Of a stretch of 64,000 nt of DNA, positions 18,886-26,650 are shown in pieces. The translations under genes and the position numbers were made by a program. The stretch comes from Hyphomonas johnsonii MHS-2 (GTDB taxonomy: Bacteria > Pseudomonadota > Alphaproteobacteria > Caulobacterales > Hyphomonadaceae). The stretch is taken from NCBI RefSeq assembly GCF_000685275.1, contig NZ_ARYK01000001.1, forward strand, positions 992,001 to 1,056,000, in the 5' to 3' direction. The number at the start of each line of letters is the position of its first letter. Position 1 is the first letter of the stretch. The notes below the pieces were generated by a model. It ran no database searches. It was not told the DNA's origin and was given only the letters and a program-made list of their open reading frames with translations.

Positions 18886-19134
18886 ATGTCTTCAGAAAAA
18901 AAACAAAACCTGCAGGACACGTTCCTCAATGCTGTCAGGAAATCCAGAACACCTTTGACAGTGTTTCTCGTCAACGGTGTGAAGCTTCAGGGGGTCGTTA
19001 CCTGGTTTGACAATTTCTGTGTTCTTCTCCGCGGCGATGGCCGCCCACCGCAGCTTGTATACAAGCACGCGATTTCGACGATCGCGCCAAGCGCGCCTGT
19101 CCAGCTATTCGACGAAGAACTTGAAGGGGAATAG
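18886..19134 (+). CDS. hfq: RNA chaperone Hfq
   Basis: 82-residue Sm-like protein that forms hexamers and pairs small RNAs with mRNAs. Sm1 ([20 protein letters not shown]) and the Sm2 YKHAIST motif are intact; the tail is short, as in other alphaproteobacteria. hflX follows 6 nt downstream. Confidence 0.97.
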   Translation: MSSEKKQNLQDTFLNAVRKSRTPLTVFLVNGVKLQGVVTWFDNFCVLLRGDGRPPQLVYKHAISTIAPSAPVQLFDEELEGE

Positions 19135-19140
19135 GTCCAT

Positions 19141-20460
19141 TTGAGTGACAAGCTCATAGACCGCCTGCCGACACCGGAGATTGCCGGTGCCGTCATCCCT
19201 TGGTTCACACCTTCCAACCGTCCCACAGAAGATCGCCTGATCGAGACTGCGGGCCTGATCGAAGCGCTCGGGTGCGAACTCGCGTTCCTGCGGGCAGACC
19301 ACGTGCGCAACGTGAATTCTGCCATCCTGTTTTCGGGCGGATTGCTCGACCGTTTTGCCGAAGACCTGGAAGCGCACGATTGCACGATCGCGATTGTGGA
19401 CGGAGCCCTCACGCCCGTTCAACAGCGCAACCTCGAGCAGCGCCTCGGCGTCAAGGTGATCGATCGGACCGGCCTGATACTGGAGATCTTCGGCCTCAGG
19501 GCCCGCACGCGGGAAGGCCGCCTTCAGGTCGAACTCGCCCGGCTCCTCTATGAGCGCTCCCGTCTCGTGCGCACGTGGACACACCTTGAGCGTCAGCGCG
19601 GCGGCGGCGGCTTCCTGTCAGGCCCAGGTGAGAGCCAGCTCGAAGCCGACCGGCGGATGCTGGACGACAAGATCGTGCGATTGCGCCGTGATCTTGAAGA
19701 CGTCCGTCGCACCCGCGCCGTGCAACGCGCCGGCCGCACCCGCTCCGGCAAGCCGGTCATCGCGCTCGTCGGTTACACCAACTCAGGCAAGTCGACTCTG
19801 TTCAACCGCCTGTCTGGCGCAGACGTGTTCGCGAAGGACATGCCGTTCGCCACGCTGGACCCGACAATCCGACGGATCGACCTGCCGACGATTGGGGAAG
19901 CTGCCTTGATTGATACTGTGGGGTTCATAACGGACCTGCCAACCCACTTGATCGACAGTTTCAAGGCAACGCTGGAAGAGGCGATGCAGGCCGACTTGCT
20001 CGTCCATGTGCGCGACAGGTCCAGCACATCGGATGCGGAACAATCCGGCGACGTCGCAATCGTGCTTGAGCGCCTCGAAGCAGAGACCGGCCTGCCGCTG
20101 CCACCCATGATCGAGGCCTGGAACAAATCGGACCTGCTATCTCCTGACAGGGCGGCCGCCCTGGCGCTGGCCGCATCGACGGCGACCAATCCACCCGCCG
20201 TGCTCGTGTCCGCAAGGACCGGGGCTGGCATGGAAGATCTGTCGCGGCAGATCGAACGCGCCTTGTTACGCAGCGCGCGGGAATGCGGTGTCACTCTCGG
20301 AACGCAGGACGGGCGGGCCCGCGCCTGGCTCCACCAATACGGGGAAGTCAGGACAGAGTCCGTCCTTGGCGACGGCCGCGTGGCGATCAGCGTGCGCCTG
20401 CCAATCGAACGCGTCGGCCAGTTCCATACCGAGTTCCCGGATATCGAAATCGACAGCTAG
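19141..20460 (+). CDS. hflX: Ribosome-associated GTPase HflX
   Basis: 439-residue GTPase with the HflX N-terminal domain, a coiled-coil linker containing [15 protein letters not shown], and a G domain with G1 [10 protein letters not shown]3 DTVGF and G4 NKSD. It splits stalled or heat-damaged ribosomes. It starts with TTG at 19141 behind AAGGGGA. It follows hfq as in most proteobacteria and overlaps the convergent mazG by 4 nt. Confidence 0.95.
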   Translation: MSDKLIDRLPTPEIAGAVIPWFTPSNRPTEDRLIETAGLIEALGCELAFLRADHVRNVNSAILFSGGLLDRFAEDLEAHDCTIAIVDGALTPVQQRNLEQRLGVKVIDRTGLILEIFGLRARTREGRLQVELARLLYERSRLVRTWTHLERQRGGGGFLSGPGESQLEADRRMLDDKIVRLRRDLEDVRRTRAVQRAGRTRSGKPVIALVGYTNSGKSTLFNRLSGADVFAKDMPFATLDPTIRRIDLPTIGEAALIDTVGFITDLPTHLIDSFKATLEEAMQADLLVHVRDRSSTSDAEQSGDVAIVLERLEAETGLPLPPMIEAWNKSDLLSPDRAAALALAASTATNPPAVLVSARTGAGMEDLSRQIERALLRSARECGVTLGTQDGRARAWLHQYGEVRTESVLGDGRVAISVRLPIERVGQFHTEFPDIEIDS

Positions 20461-21290
20461 GCCTTTTCCGCGCGTTTTACGCGTTGCCAGTAGGATTCCT
20501 GCTCATCCAGCGTCAGCCCGGCAAAATCCTCACCATTGTCCGACGCAGTCTGCTCCATGGCCTTGAACCTGCGTTCGAATTTTGCGTTGGCACGGCGCAA
20601 AGCGACCTCCGGATCAATCCCGAGGCGCCTGCCGAGATTGGCTGCCACGAACAGCAAGTCTCCAACCTCGTCCTCGATGTCGTCACGATTGCCTGACGCG
20701 ATGGCATCTTTCACTTCCTGGGTTTCTTCGATCAGTTTGTCGAAGATCGGCTCTGCTTCAGTCCAGTCAAACCCGACCCTCGCGGCGCGTTTCTGCAATT
20801 TCTCGGCCCTCAGCAGGGCGGGGAGGGCAAGCGCCACGCCATCAAGCGCGCTTGGTGTGTCGGGATTGCTCTGCTTGGCGGCGCGTTCGCGTGCCTTCAT
20901 GACTTCCCAGGCCGTTGTCTGTTCGTCCGCCGATCGACCGTCTACACTTTCGAAAACATGCGGGTGGCGGCGCACCATCTTGGCGATGATCGCGTCCGCC
21001 ACATCGGCAAAATCGAACAAGCCTTGTTCGCTCGCCATCTGGCTGTGAAACACGACCTGGAACAGGAGATCACCCAGTTCGTCTCTCAACTCGGCCATGT
21101 CACCACGATCGATGGCATCAGACACTTCGTAGGCTTCTTCAATCGTATAAGGCGCAATGCTCGCGAAATCCTGCTCAAGGTCCCACGGGCAACCGCCGTC
21201 GGGGTCGCGCAACCTGGCCATGATCTCCAGCAGTTCACCCAGCGCTTCCGCTGGCCGTGAATTCGGTTTGGTCTTCGATTCGTCAGGCAT
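20457..21290 (-). CDS. mazG: Nucleoside triphosphate pyrophosphohydrolase MazG
   Basis: 277 residues with two MazG domains. The first carries GGCPWDLEQ and [10 protein letters not shown] ... [13 protein letters not shown]; the second carries [10 protein letters not shown] ... [13 protein letters not shown]. It hydrolyses (d)NTPs to NMP and PPi and so sanitises the nucleotide pool. The ATG at 21290 is preferred over the open-frame extension to 21317, which would enter the SDR stop. Confidence 0.94.
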   Translation of the reverse strand: MPDESKTKPNSRPAEALGELLEIMARLRDPDGGCPWDLEQDFASIAPYTIEEAYEVSDAIDRGDMAELRDELGDLLFQVVFHSQMASEQGLFDFADVADAIIAKMVRRHPHVFESVDGRSADEQTTAWEVMKARERAAKQSNPDTPSALDGVALALPALLRAEKLQKRAARVGFDWTEAEPIFDKLIEETQEVKDAIASGNRDDIEDEVGDLLFVAANLGRRLGIDPEVALRRANAKFERRFKAMEQTASDNGEDFAGLTLDEQESYWQRVKRAEKA

Positions 21291-21316
21291 CAGGCCTCCA
21301 CATTTGGCCAACCGCA

Positions 21317-22054
21317 TCAGCGCAGGGTCAGGCCACCATCAACGATGATTGTCTGGCCCGTCACATAGGCTGCGAGCGGCGATGCGAGGAAAATGGCCAC
21401 ACCCGCCATGTCGCCGGGCGTCCCCATTCTTCCCTGCGGGATCGAACGCAAACTGGCTTCGAGCCGTTTCGGGTTCGCCGTCGTCACCTTCGTGAGCTTG
21501 GTATCGACAAGGCCGGGGGCAATGCCGTTGACACGGATGCCGTCCGTCGCCCACGCAGCACCGAGGGTCTTCGTCAGACCGACAGCTGCGTGCTTCGAAG
21601 CGGCATAGGCCGGGTTGCCGACGGTCGACCCGAACCCGGCAACCGAACTCACGATGATCATCGCACCGTTCGCGCGTTTCAGCTGAGGATGGAACTTCAT
21701 GGCGGTTGCCATGACCGAGTTGATATTGACGTCCATCACCGCATCCCAACCGGGGCGTGCGAACTCTTCCCGCTTGTAGCGGACGGTGCCCTGACACTGA
21801 ACAAGGATGTCGAGCGACTCAAAATCGGGAGAAAGCGATTCGACAGAATCAATGTCGGCGACATTCACCTGCCGGTAATGCAGGCCGGAAAGATCTGAGC
21901 CATCGGCGGCATCATAATCTTCTGCGCGTGCGCGCGTGCCCCAGACATGAACGTCTGCACCGCGCGCCAGGAACGCATGCGCGATGCCGTTTCCGATGCC
22001 GCTCGAGCCGCCAACGACAAGAACGCGTTTCCCACTGAAATCCAGATCCGGCAT
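21317..22054 (-). CDS. Short-chain dehydrogenase/reductase (candidate sugar 1-dehydrogenase)
   Basis: 245-residue classical SDR: cofactor loop GGSSGIG (residues 15-21), catalytic Ser in IVSSVAG, and YAASK with the catalytic Tyr and Lys. The tail PLAAYVTGQTIIVDGG is typical. Its divergent neighbours are a 2-keto-3-deoxygalactonate kinase and an SMP-30 lactonase, so it may oxidise an aldose such as galactose or arabinose to the lactone. Substrate assignment is inference from context. The mazG ATG lies 27 nt downstream, so it may share that transcript. Confidence 0.85.
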   Translation of the reverse strand: MPDLDFSGKRVLVVGGSSGIGNGIAHAFLARGADVHVWGTRARAEDYDAADGSDLSGLHYRQVNVADIDSVESLSPDFESLDILVQCQGTVRYKREEFARPGWDAVMDVNINSVMATAMKFHPQLKRANGAMIIVSSVAGFGSTVGNPAYAASKHAAVGLTKTLGAAWATDGIRVNGIAPGLVDTKLTKVTTANPKRLEASLRSIPQGRMGTPGDMAGVAIFLASPLAAYVTGQTIIVDGGLTLR

Positions 22055-22083
22055 GCCCGTTTCTCCAATGTCCGCTCCACACT

Positions 22084-22112
22084 GGCGGTTGCTGCTGGCG
22101 GCTTCAACCGCC
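22084..22112. promoter_or_regulatory. Inverted repeat in the SDR-dgoK divergent gap
   Basis: GGCGGTTG-N11-CAACCGCC, perfect 8-bp arms, 30 nt upstream of the SDR start. It could be an operator for a sugar regulator encoded elsewhere, or a hairpin in the SDR leader. No other strong signal is seen in 22055-22238. Confidence 0.4.
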
Positions 22113-22238
22113 TTCGCCCGAATTGATTGACTTTCTTGTCACGGCGGGAGACCTGAGCCCACGCAGAATCATTTCCCAGTGTAATCGACCAGCCCTCTGG
22201 CGGTACTACCAGCTTGGAACAGGAGTCATGAGCGATTG

Positions 22239-23111
22239 ATGGAACGGGCGGTGCTCATTGGAGTGGATTCGCGGGACGGCGAGCTGCGGGCGTGGGCGTT
22301 CGATGCTGACGGGACCGTCATCTCACACGCGACAGCGCCGTTCGCACCGGCGCCCGACAGCGACAGCGCAACAGCGCTGGTCACCACATTCCTGCGTAAC
22401 AACCTGCCGGGCGCAGACCGGATCCCCGTTGTCGCGTGTGGCAACCTGGACACCGGTCCGGGCCAGGGGACGGGGCATTTCGTCCAGGTCCCAATGCTGC
22501 TGAATGACCTTTGCGAATATCTTGATCTCCGGGACGGCATTCATGTTGTTCCGGGCTTGAAGCGTCTCTCTCCCCCCGACATCCTGAATGGCGAGGAAAC
22601 CCAGCTTTTCGGTCTCGGAGACCTGAGTGGCGATGTGTGTATCCCCGGGATGCACACCCGGCACATTTCGCTTGAACAAGGCCGCGTCCTCGACTTTTCG
22701 AGCGAGATGACCGGCGAGATTCACAAACTGCTGCTGGGGACGGGCGCGTTGGCGCTGCGGCCCGGCATTGAGCAGAAGTTCGACATGGCAATCTTCCGGG
22801 ATTGGGTCGAACGCTCGCTGGATACCGACGATGCGGCATCACCCTTTGCTGTCCGGGCTGCCCGTCTGATCGGCACGCTGCGGCCTGAACACCAATCCGC
22901 TGCCTTGTCGGGCCTGCTCATTGGGGCGTGCGTCGCGGCGCACTACGATCCCGGCGATGATGTGCTCCTTGTCGCTGACGGGCACCGCTTCGAAACCTAT
23001 GGCATGGCCCTTGATACCCTGGGCGCGAGCGTGGAAGAGTATTCGGCGATCGAGACCCTGCAGGACGGGCTTTTTGAGATCGCAGACGAATCAGGGCTGC
23101 TAGACACATGA
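22239..23111 (+). CDS. dgoK: 2-dehydro-3-deoxygalactonokinase
   Basis: 290-residue DgoK-family sugar kinase phosphorylating 2-keto-3-deoxygalactonate at O-6. Diagnostic blocks are VPGLK(R)LSPPDILNGEETQLFG and the PGMHTRHI segment, with an N-terminal ASKHA-like phosphate loop (LIGVDSRDGELRAW). Start is the ATG at 22239. A good AGGAG lies 13 nt upstream, where it also serves a 3-codon ORF (22228-22239) whose stop overlaps this start. The SMP-30 lactonase follows 40 nt later. Confidence 0.88.
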   Translation: MERAVLIGVDSRDGELRAWAFDADGTVISHATAPFAPAPDSDSATALVTTFLRNNLPGADRIPVVACGNLDTGPGQGTGHFVQVPMLLNDLCEYLDLRDGIHVVPGLKRLSPPDILNGEETQLFGLGDLSGDVCIPGMHTRHISLEQGRVLDFSSEMTGEIHKLLLGTGALALRPGIEQKFDMAIFRDWVERSLDTDDAASPFAVRAARLIGTLRPEHQSAALSGLLIGACVAAHYDPGDDVLLVADGHRFETYGMALDTLGASVEEYSAIETLQDGLFEIADESGLLDT

Positions 23112-23151
23112 ACCCACAATCAGGACAGGCCCCAACGCCTGGGGCAGACAC

Positions 23152-24030
23152 ATGCTGATGACGCCGGAATGTGTCGCTCCGACAGGCTGCGCACTGGGTG
23201 AGGGGCCCGTCTGGAGCCCGTCAGAGGGCTTTCTTTGGTGGGTCGACATCAAGCGGGCCAAATTGCACCGCTATAATCCAAGGACAGGCAATACCCGCCG
23301 CTATGACCTGCCCATACGGGCGTCGGCGCTGGCGCTCCATGACGGCTGCCTGTTGATGGCGGGCGATCAGGAAATCGGGCTCTACGACCCGGCAACCGAG
23401 GGCTATGAACGCTGGTGCACGCTTTCAGGTGAACCCGAAACGAACCGCACGAACGATGGTGGTGTCGCGCCTGACGGCTCGTTCTGGTTCGGGACAATGG
23501 ACGACAAGGAGCGCGAGGCAACCGGTAGCTATTTCCGGCTCGGCGCAGATCGCCAGGTCAGCCCGGTTCGGCTGCCATCCGTCATGGTGACCAACACGAT
23601 GCAGTTCTCGCCGGATGGGCGCACATTCTACACGTGCGACAGCGCCGAGCAGGAGATCCTGGCGTTTGACCACGATAGCGAGACAGGCACGCTGACAGGC
23701 CGCCGCGTGTTCGCGACGACGTACGAATTCGGTGGATTTCCGGACGGGTCAACGATTGATTCGGAAGGCTGCCTGTGGACCTGTTTGTGGGACGCATCAC
23801 GTGTTGTCCGGTTCCTGCCCGACGGAACGGTCGATCAGGTTGTCACACTCGCCGCACCGCGCCCGACAAGCTGTACATTCGGAGGTCCGGACATGCGAAC
23901 TCTGTTCATCACGACGGCCCGTGCGGGTTTGAGTTTTCCGGTATTGGATTCCCGCCCGCTTTCCGGCAGCCTGTTTGCTGTGACGGTTGACGTTCCAGGC
24001 CTGCCACCACGCGAATTCGGGAAGGGGTGA
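23152..24030 (+). CDS. SMP-30/gluconolactonase-family sugar lactonase
   Basis: 292-residue six-bladed beta-propeller. Metal-site residues are expected in the GEGPVW (Glu), TNDGGVAPDG (Asn) and GFPDGSTIDSEG (Asp) segments, and FWFGTMD is the family core. It would hydrolyse an aldonolactone to the acid between the SDR dehydrogenase step and the dehydratase/DgoK steps. It starts at 23152, or at the in-frame ATG 23158. Confidence 0.87.
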   Translation: MLMTPECVAPTGCALGEGPVWSPSEGFLWWVDIKRAKLHRYNPRTGNTRRYDLPIRASALALHDGCLLMAGDQEIGLYDPATEGYERWCTLSGEPETNRTNDGGVAPDGSFWFGTMDDKEREATGSYFRLGADRQVSPVRLPSVMVTNTMQFSPDGRTFYTCDSAEQEILAFDHDSETGTLTGRRVFATTYEFGGFPDGSTIDSEGCLWTCLWDASRVVRFLPDGTVDQVVTLAAPRPTSCTFGGPDMRTLFITTARAGLSFPVLDSRPLSGSLFAVTVDVPGLPPREFGKG

Positions 24031-24179
24031 GCAACCAGCGGGGCTTGCGCGTGGCGGAGGCAGGCCTTGCAACCCGCATTTTTCAGCCTCACATGCCTTC
24101 ACAAGAGCAAGTATGCACTTTAACCGTGGACGAGGCGGGTCAAAACCGCTAACTCCCCGCCTTTCAAGAAAGTGTCGAA

Positions 24180-24389
24180 ATGGCCGACAAGGACAAAAAG
24201 AAACGTATCGGACCGATAACCTTCTCGCGCCAGGTGCGTGCGGAAGGAAACAAGGTGACATGGACGACTCGCCCGGAAACCATTCAGGCGTCGATATTCG
24301 TGATCATCATGTCGGTTCTGATTGCACTGTTCCTGTTCCTGGCCGACACGCTGATCAGCATGGCCGTAAAATTGATTACCGGTCTGTAG
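24180..24389 (+). CDS. secE: Preprotein translocase subunit SecE
   Basis: 69-residue single-span SecE. An amphipathic cytoplasmic helix with the conserved EGNKVTWTTRPET precedes the C-terminal transmembrane helix (about 37-60). It is an essential part of the SecYEG channel. nusG follows 42 nt downstream, the universal arrangement. The 149-nt gap upstream (24031-24179) holds no tRNA-Trp and no strong promoter that I can see. Confidence 0.95.
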   Translation: MADKDKKKRIGPITFSRQVRAEGNKVTWTTRPETIQASIFVIIMSVLIALFLFLADTLISMAVKLITGL

Positions 24390-24431
24390 ATGCAGGTCGG
24401 CCAACTAGTATTCAAGGAGCGCGAAAGCCCT

Positions 24432-24974
24432 ATGGCTGAAGCCAAATGGTATATTGTCCACGCTTATTCCAACTTCGAGAAGAAGGTTGCATCCTCTATT
24501 CTCGAGCAGGCAGAGCGGAAGGGACTTTCCGGCCTGATCGAGGACATTCAGGTTCCAACCGAGGAAGTTGTCGAAGTCGCACGGGGCAAGAAGAAAACCG
24601 TCGAGCGCCGCTACTTTCCAGGCTACGTGCTGATGAAGGCCCAGATGACCGACGATGTGTATCACCTCGTGAAGGACACACCGAAAGTTTCCGGATTCCT
24701 CGGGTCTGATGGCGGCAAGAAGCCGTTGCCGGTGCGCCAGCGCGAAGTTGATCGCATTCTCGGAACCGCAACTGATTCGGCGGAAGAGCGGCCACGTCCC
24801 AAGATTTCGTTCGAAATTGGCGAGCAGGTGCAGGTCAACGACGGCCCGTTCCAGGGTTTCGAAGGCGCTGTCGAGGAAATTGATGAAGCGAACGGGCGAC
24901 TCAAGGTCACCGTTTCCATTTTTGGACGAGGTACACCGGTCGATCTGGAATTCGACCAAGTCGCAAAGATCTGA
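24432..24974 (+). CDS. nusG: Transcription termination/antitermination factor NusG
   Basis: 180 residues. The NGN domain (KWYIVHAYSNFEKKV ... RYFPGYVLMKAQM) binds RNA polymerase. The KOW domain (GEQVQVNDGPFQGFEGAVEEID) binds Rho or S10. Start is the ATG at 24432, with AAGGAG upstream. It is co-transcribed with secE. Confidence 0.97.
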   Translation: MAEAKWYIVHAYSNFEKKVASSILEQAERKGLSGLIEDIQVPTEEVVEVARGKKKTVERRYFPGYVLMKAQMTDDVYHLVKDTPKVSGFLGSDGGKKPLPVRQREVDRILGTATDSAEERPRPKISFEIGEQVQVNDGPFQGFEGAVEEIDEANGRLKVTVSIFGRGTPVDLEFDQVAKI

Positions 24975-25048
24975 TCCCCAGTATTCGCAGTTTCAGCCCC
25001 GGTGGCGCTTGAATCCACGGGAAATGGGCTGTATCTCCCAGCCTTAGG

Positions 25049-25125
25049 GCCGCCTTAGCTCAGTTGGTTAGAGCGCTGGTTTGTGGAACCAGAGGTCCTC
25101 CGTTCAAACCGGAGAGGCGGTACCA
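25049..25125 (+). tRNA. tRNA-His (GTG anticodon), CCA encoded, U72/A73 type
   Basis: Full cloverleaf: acceptor GCCGCCT/AGGCGGT, D stem GCTC/GAGC, anticodon stem CTGGT/ACCAG with loop TTGTGGA (anticodon GTG), T stem CTCCG/CGGAG with loop TTCAAAC. Position 1 is G facing U72, the discriminator is A73 and CCA is encoded. Canonical bacterial tRNA-His has G-1:C73; the G1:U72, A73 set is the one described for Caulobacter-type alphaproteobacteria. The base before position 1 happens to be G. Confidence 0.96.
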
Positions 25126-25170
25126 TTTTCTTTAACATTTCAACGGGTGCGACGAATTACCGGGCAGGGT

Positions 25171-25199
25171 TTGACTGAAGCCAAGCAATCTGTTGCAAT
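25171..25199 (+). promoter_or_regulatory. ompA: Candidate ompA promoter
   Basis: TTGACT (25171-25176), 17-bp spacer, TGCAAT (25194-25199). It would give a leader of roughly 155 nt in front of the ompA ATG, long enough for sRNA or RNase control, as usual for outer-membrane protein genes. Only 4 of 6 bases match at the -10 element. Confidence 0.35.
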
Positions 25200-25362
25200 T
25201 GCGCCGCGGTGGTAGAAAAATACCATACGTTTGGGTGCTGCGACTTTTGAATTCGCTCGCGGTGGCTAAGAAAAAAGTTTAACAGGAACCATGCGCGTTG
25301 TAGCGCGTATGAACCTGCGGTCGAGGACAATCCCGTCCTTCGGCACAGAAAGGGGATCGAGT

Positions 25363-26538
25363 ATGAAGAAAACTCTTATGTGCGCGACAGCCGCGGCCGC
25401 ATTTGCGTCTGCTGGACTTGTCGCTCAGGCAGAGGAAGGCTGGTACGCCCGCGCCGATGCAGAATACACGTTTGACGGTCGTCTTGACCATGACCCACAG
25501 GTCCAGGACGTCGTTGGCTCCATGGGCGGCAGCTCAGACATTGATGAAATGTGGGGCGGCAATGTCGGGTTCGGTTACGGCCTCGACAATGGCATCCGCA
25601 TCGAGGGTGTCCTTGGTTACAATAGCGGCGATCTTTCGGTGCCGTCCAACTTCAACGGCCTTCTGCCGCTGACTGGACCCAATCCGAACGGGTACCTGCA
25701 ATCTGTCGATTTCATGGTAAACGGCATTTACGACTTCAATCGTGAAGGCGCATTCCAGCCCTACGTCGGCGTCGGTGTCGGCGCGATCCGGGCAAACGCC
25801 AAGGCAAGCAACCTGTCTTACGCCTCGGCCACTGAAGTTGCGTCCGCGAATGGTTTCAGCAGCAAAGAGACCGGCCTGGCCTATCAGGGCCTTCTGGGTT
25901 TCGGCTACAAGTTGTCCGAGCGCCTGACGATGGACGTCGGCTACAAGTATTTCGTTGCTGAAAAGCTTGAATTCGATGGCATCAACGGCGGTGTCGGTTA
26001 CGACGCTGACATGAGCAGCCACTCGGCAACGGTCGGCCTACGTTATGCGTTCGGCGTTACGCCGCCGCCTCCGCCGCCACCACCTCCGCCACCACCGCCT
26101 CCGCCACCACCGCCACCTCCGCCGCCACCTCCTCCGCCGCCGCCACCACCGACGACTGAGACAGCTGCGCCGGAAATCGTGTGTTCCGGTCTCAACCAGA
26201 ACTTCGTGGTGTACTTCGAGTGGGACAAGGCTGACCTGACGAGCCAGGCTGCTGCCGTTATCGATCAGGCTGTTGCCAACATCACCGGCGGTGCCGGTTG
26301 TGCTCCAAGCGCAGTGTCGATCGCAGGCCACACCGATACGTCGGGTGCAAGTGCATACAACGCCCGTCTGTCGCAGCGTCGCGCAGACGTCGTGTCTCAG
26401 GCACTTCAGTCCCGCGGTGTGAGCCCAACGATCATCACCGAAGAAGCCAAGGGTGAAACGGATCTGGCAAAAGCGACACGCGATGGCGTTCGCGAGCCTC
26501 TGAACCGTCGCTCGGTTGTGGCAATTACCGTCCAATAA
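25363..26538 (+). CDS. ompA: OmpA-family outer-membrane porin with 30-proline linker
   Basis: 391 residues. A signal peptide ends near residue 23 (AQA). The eight-strand OmpA-like barrel (about 24-233) is followed by an uninterrupted run of 30 prolines (234-263) and the peptidoglycan-binding OmpA C-domain (about 275-390, with AGHTDTSGASAYNARLSQRR). It anchors the outer membrane to the cell wall. The proline codons mix CCG, CCA and CCT, so the tract is not a simple triplet repeat at DNA level. The ATG at 25363 has AGGGGA upstream. A strong terminator follows. Confidence 0.93.
   Translation: MKKTLMCATAAAAFASAGLVAQAEEGWYARADAEYTFDGRLDHDPQVQDVVGSMGGSSDIDEMWGGNVGFGYGLDNGIRIEGVLGYNSGDLSVPSNFNGLLPLTGPNPNGYLQSVDFMVNGIYDFNREGAFQPYVGVGVGAIRANAKASNLSYASATEVASANGFSSKETGLAYQGLLGFGYKLSERLTMDVGYKYFVAEKLEFDGINGGVGYDADMSSHSATVGLRYAFGVTPPPPPPPPPPPPPPPPPPPPPPPPPPPPPPTTETAAPEIVCSGLNQNFVVYFEWDKADLTSQAAAVIDQAVANITGGAGCAPSAVSIAGHTDTSGASAYNARLSQRRADVVSQALQSRGVSPTIITEEAKGETDLAKATRDGVREPLNRRSVVAITVQ
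26062..26151 (+). repeat. ompA: Polyproline-coding tract (30 codons) in ompA
   Basis: Ninety bases encode 30 consecutive prolines using CCG, CCA and CCT in irregular order. Ribosomes stall on such runs without EF-P. Confidence 0.95.
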
Positions 26539-26561
26539 CCGAACGCAATTCCAATAATAGG

Positions 26562-26590
26562 ACGGCCCGGCAAATTGCCGGGCCGTTTTT
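26562..26590 (+). terminator. Rho-independent terminator of ompA
   Basis: Stem ACGGCCCGGC / GCCGGGCCGT (10 perfect pairs) closed by AAATT and followed by TTTTTG, starting 23 nt after the ompA stop. Confidence 0.92.
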
Positions 26591-26650
26591 GTTTGTGCTG
26601 ACCGTATCGACAGGCTTGCCCAGTTTCGCTTCCTATGAAACCAAGTGAGC

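Noticed and set aside
24031-24179. Possible tRNA-Trp upstream of secE
   Set aside because: This position often holds tRNA-Trp in bacteria, but no cloverleaf or CCA anticodon arm can be drawn here.
26062-26151. Short tandem repeat or CRISPR-like array
   Set aside because: Codons CCG, CCA and CCT alternate irregularly, with no spacer structure; it is a coding polyproline run.
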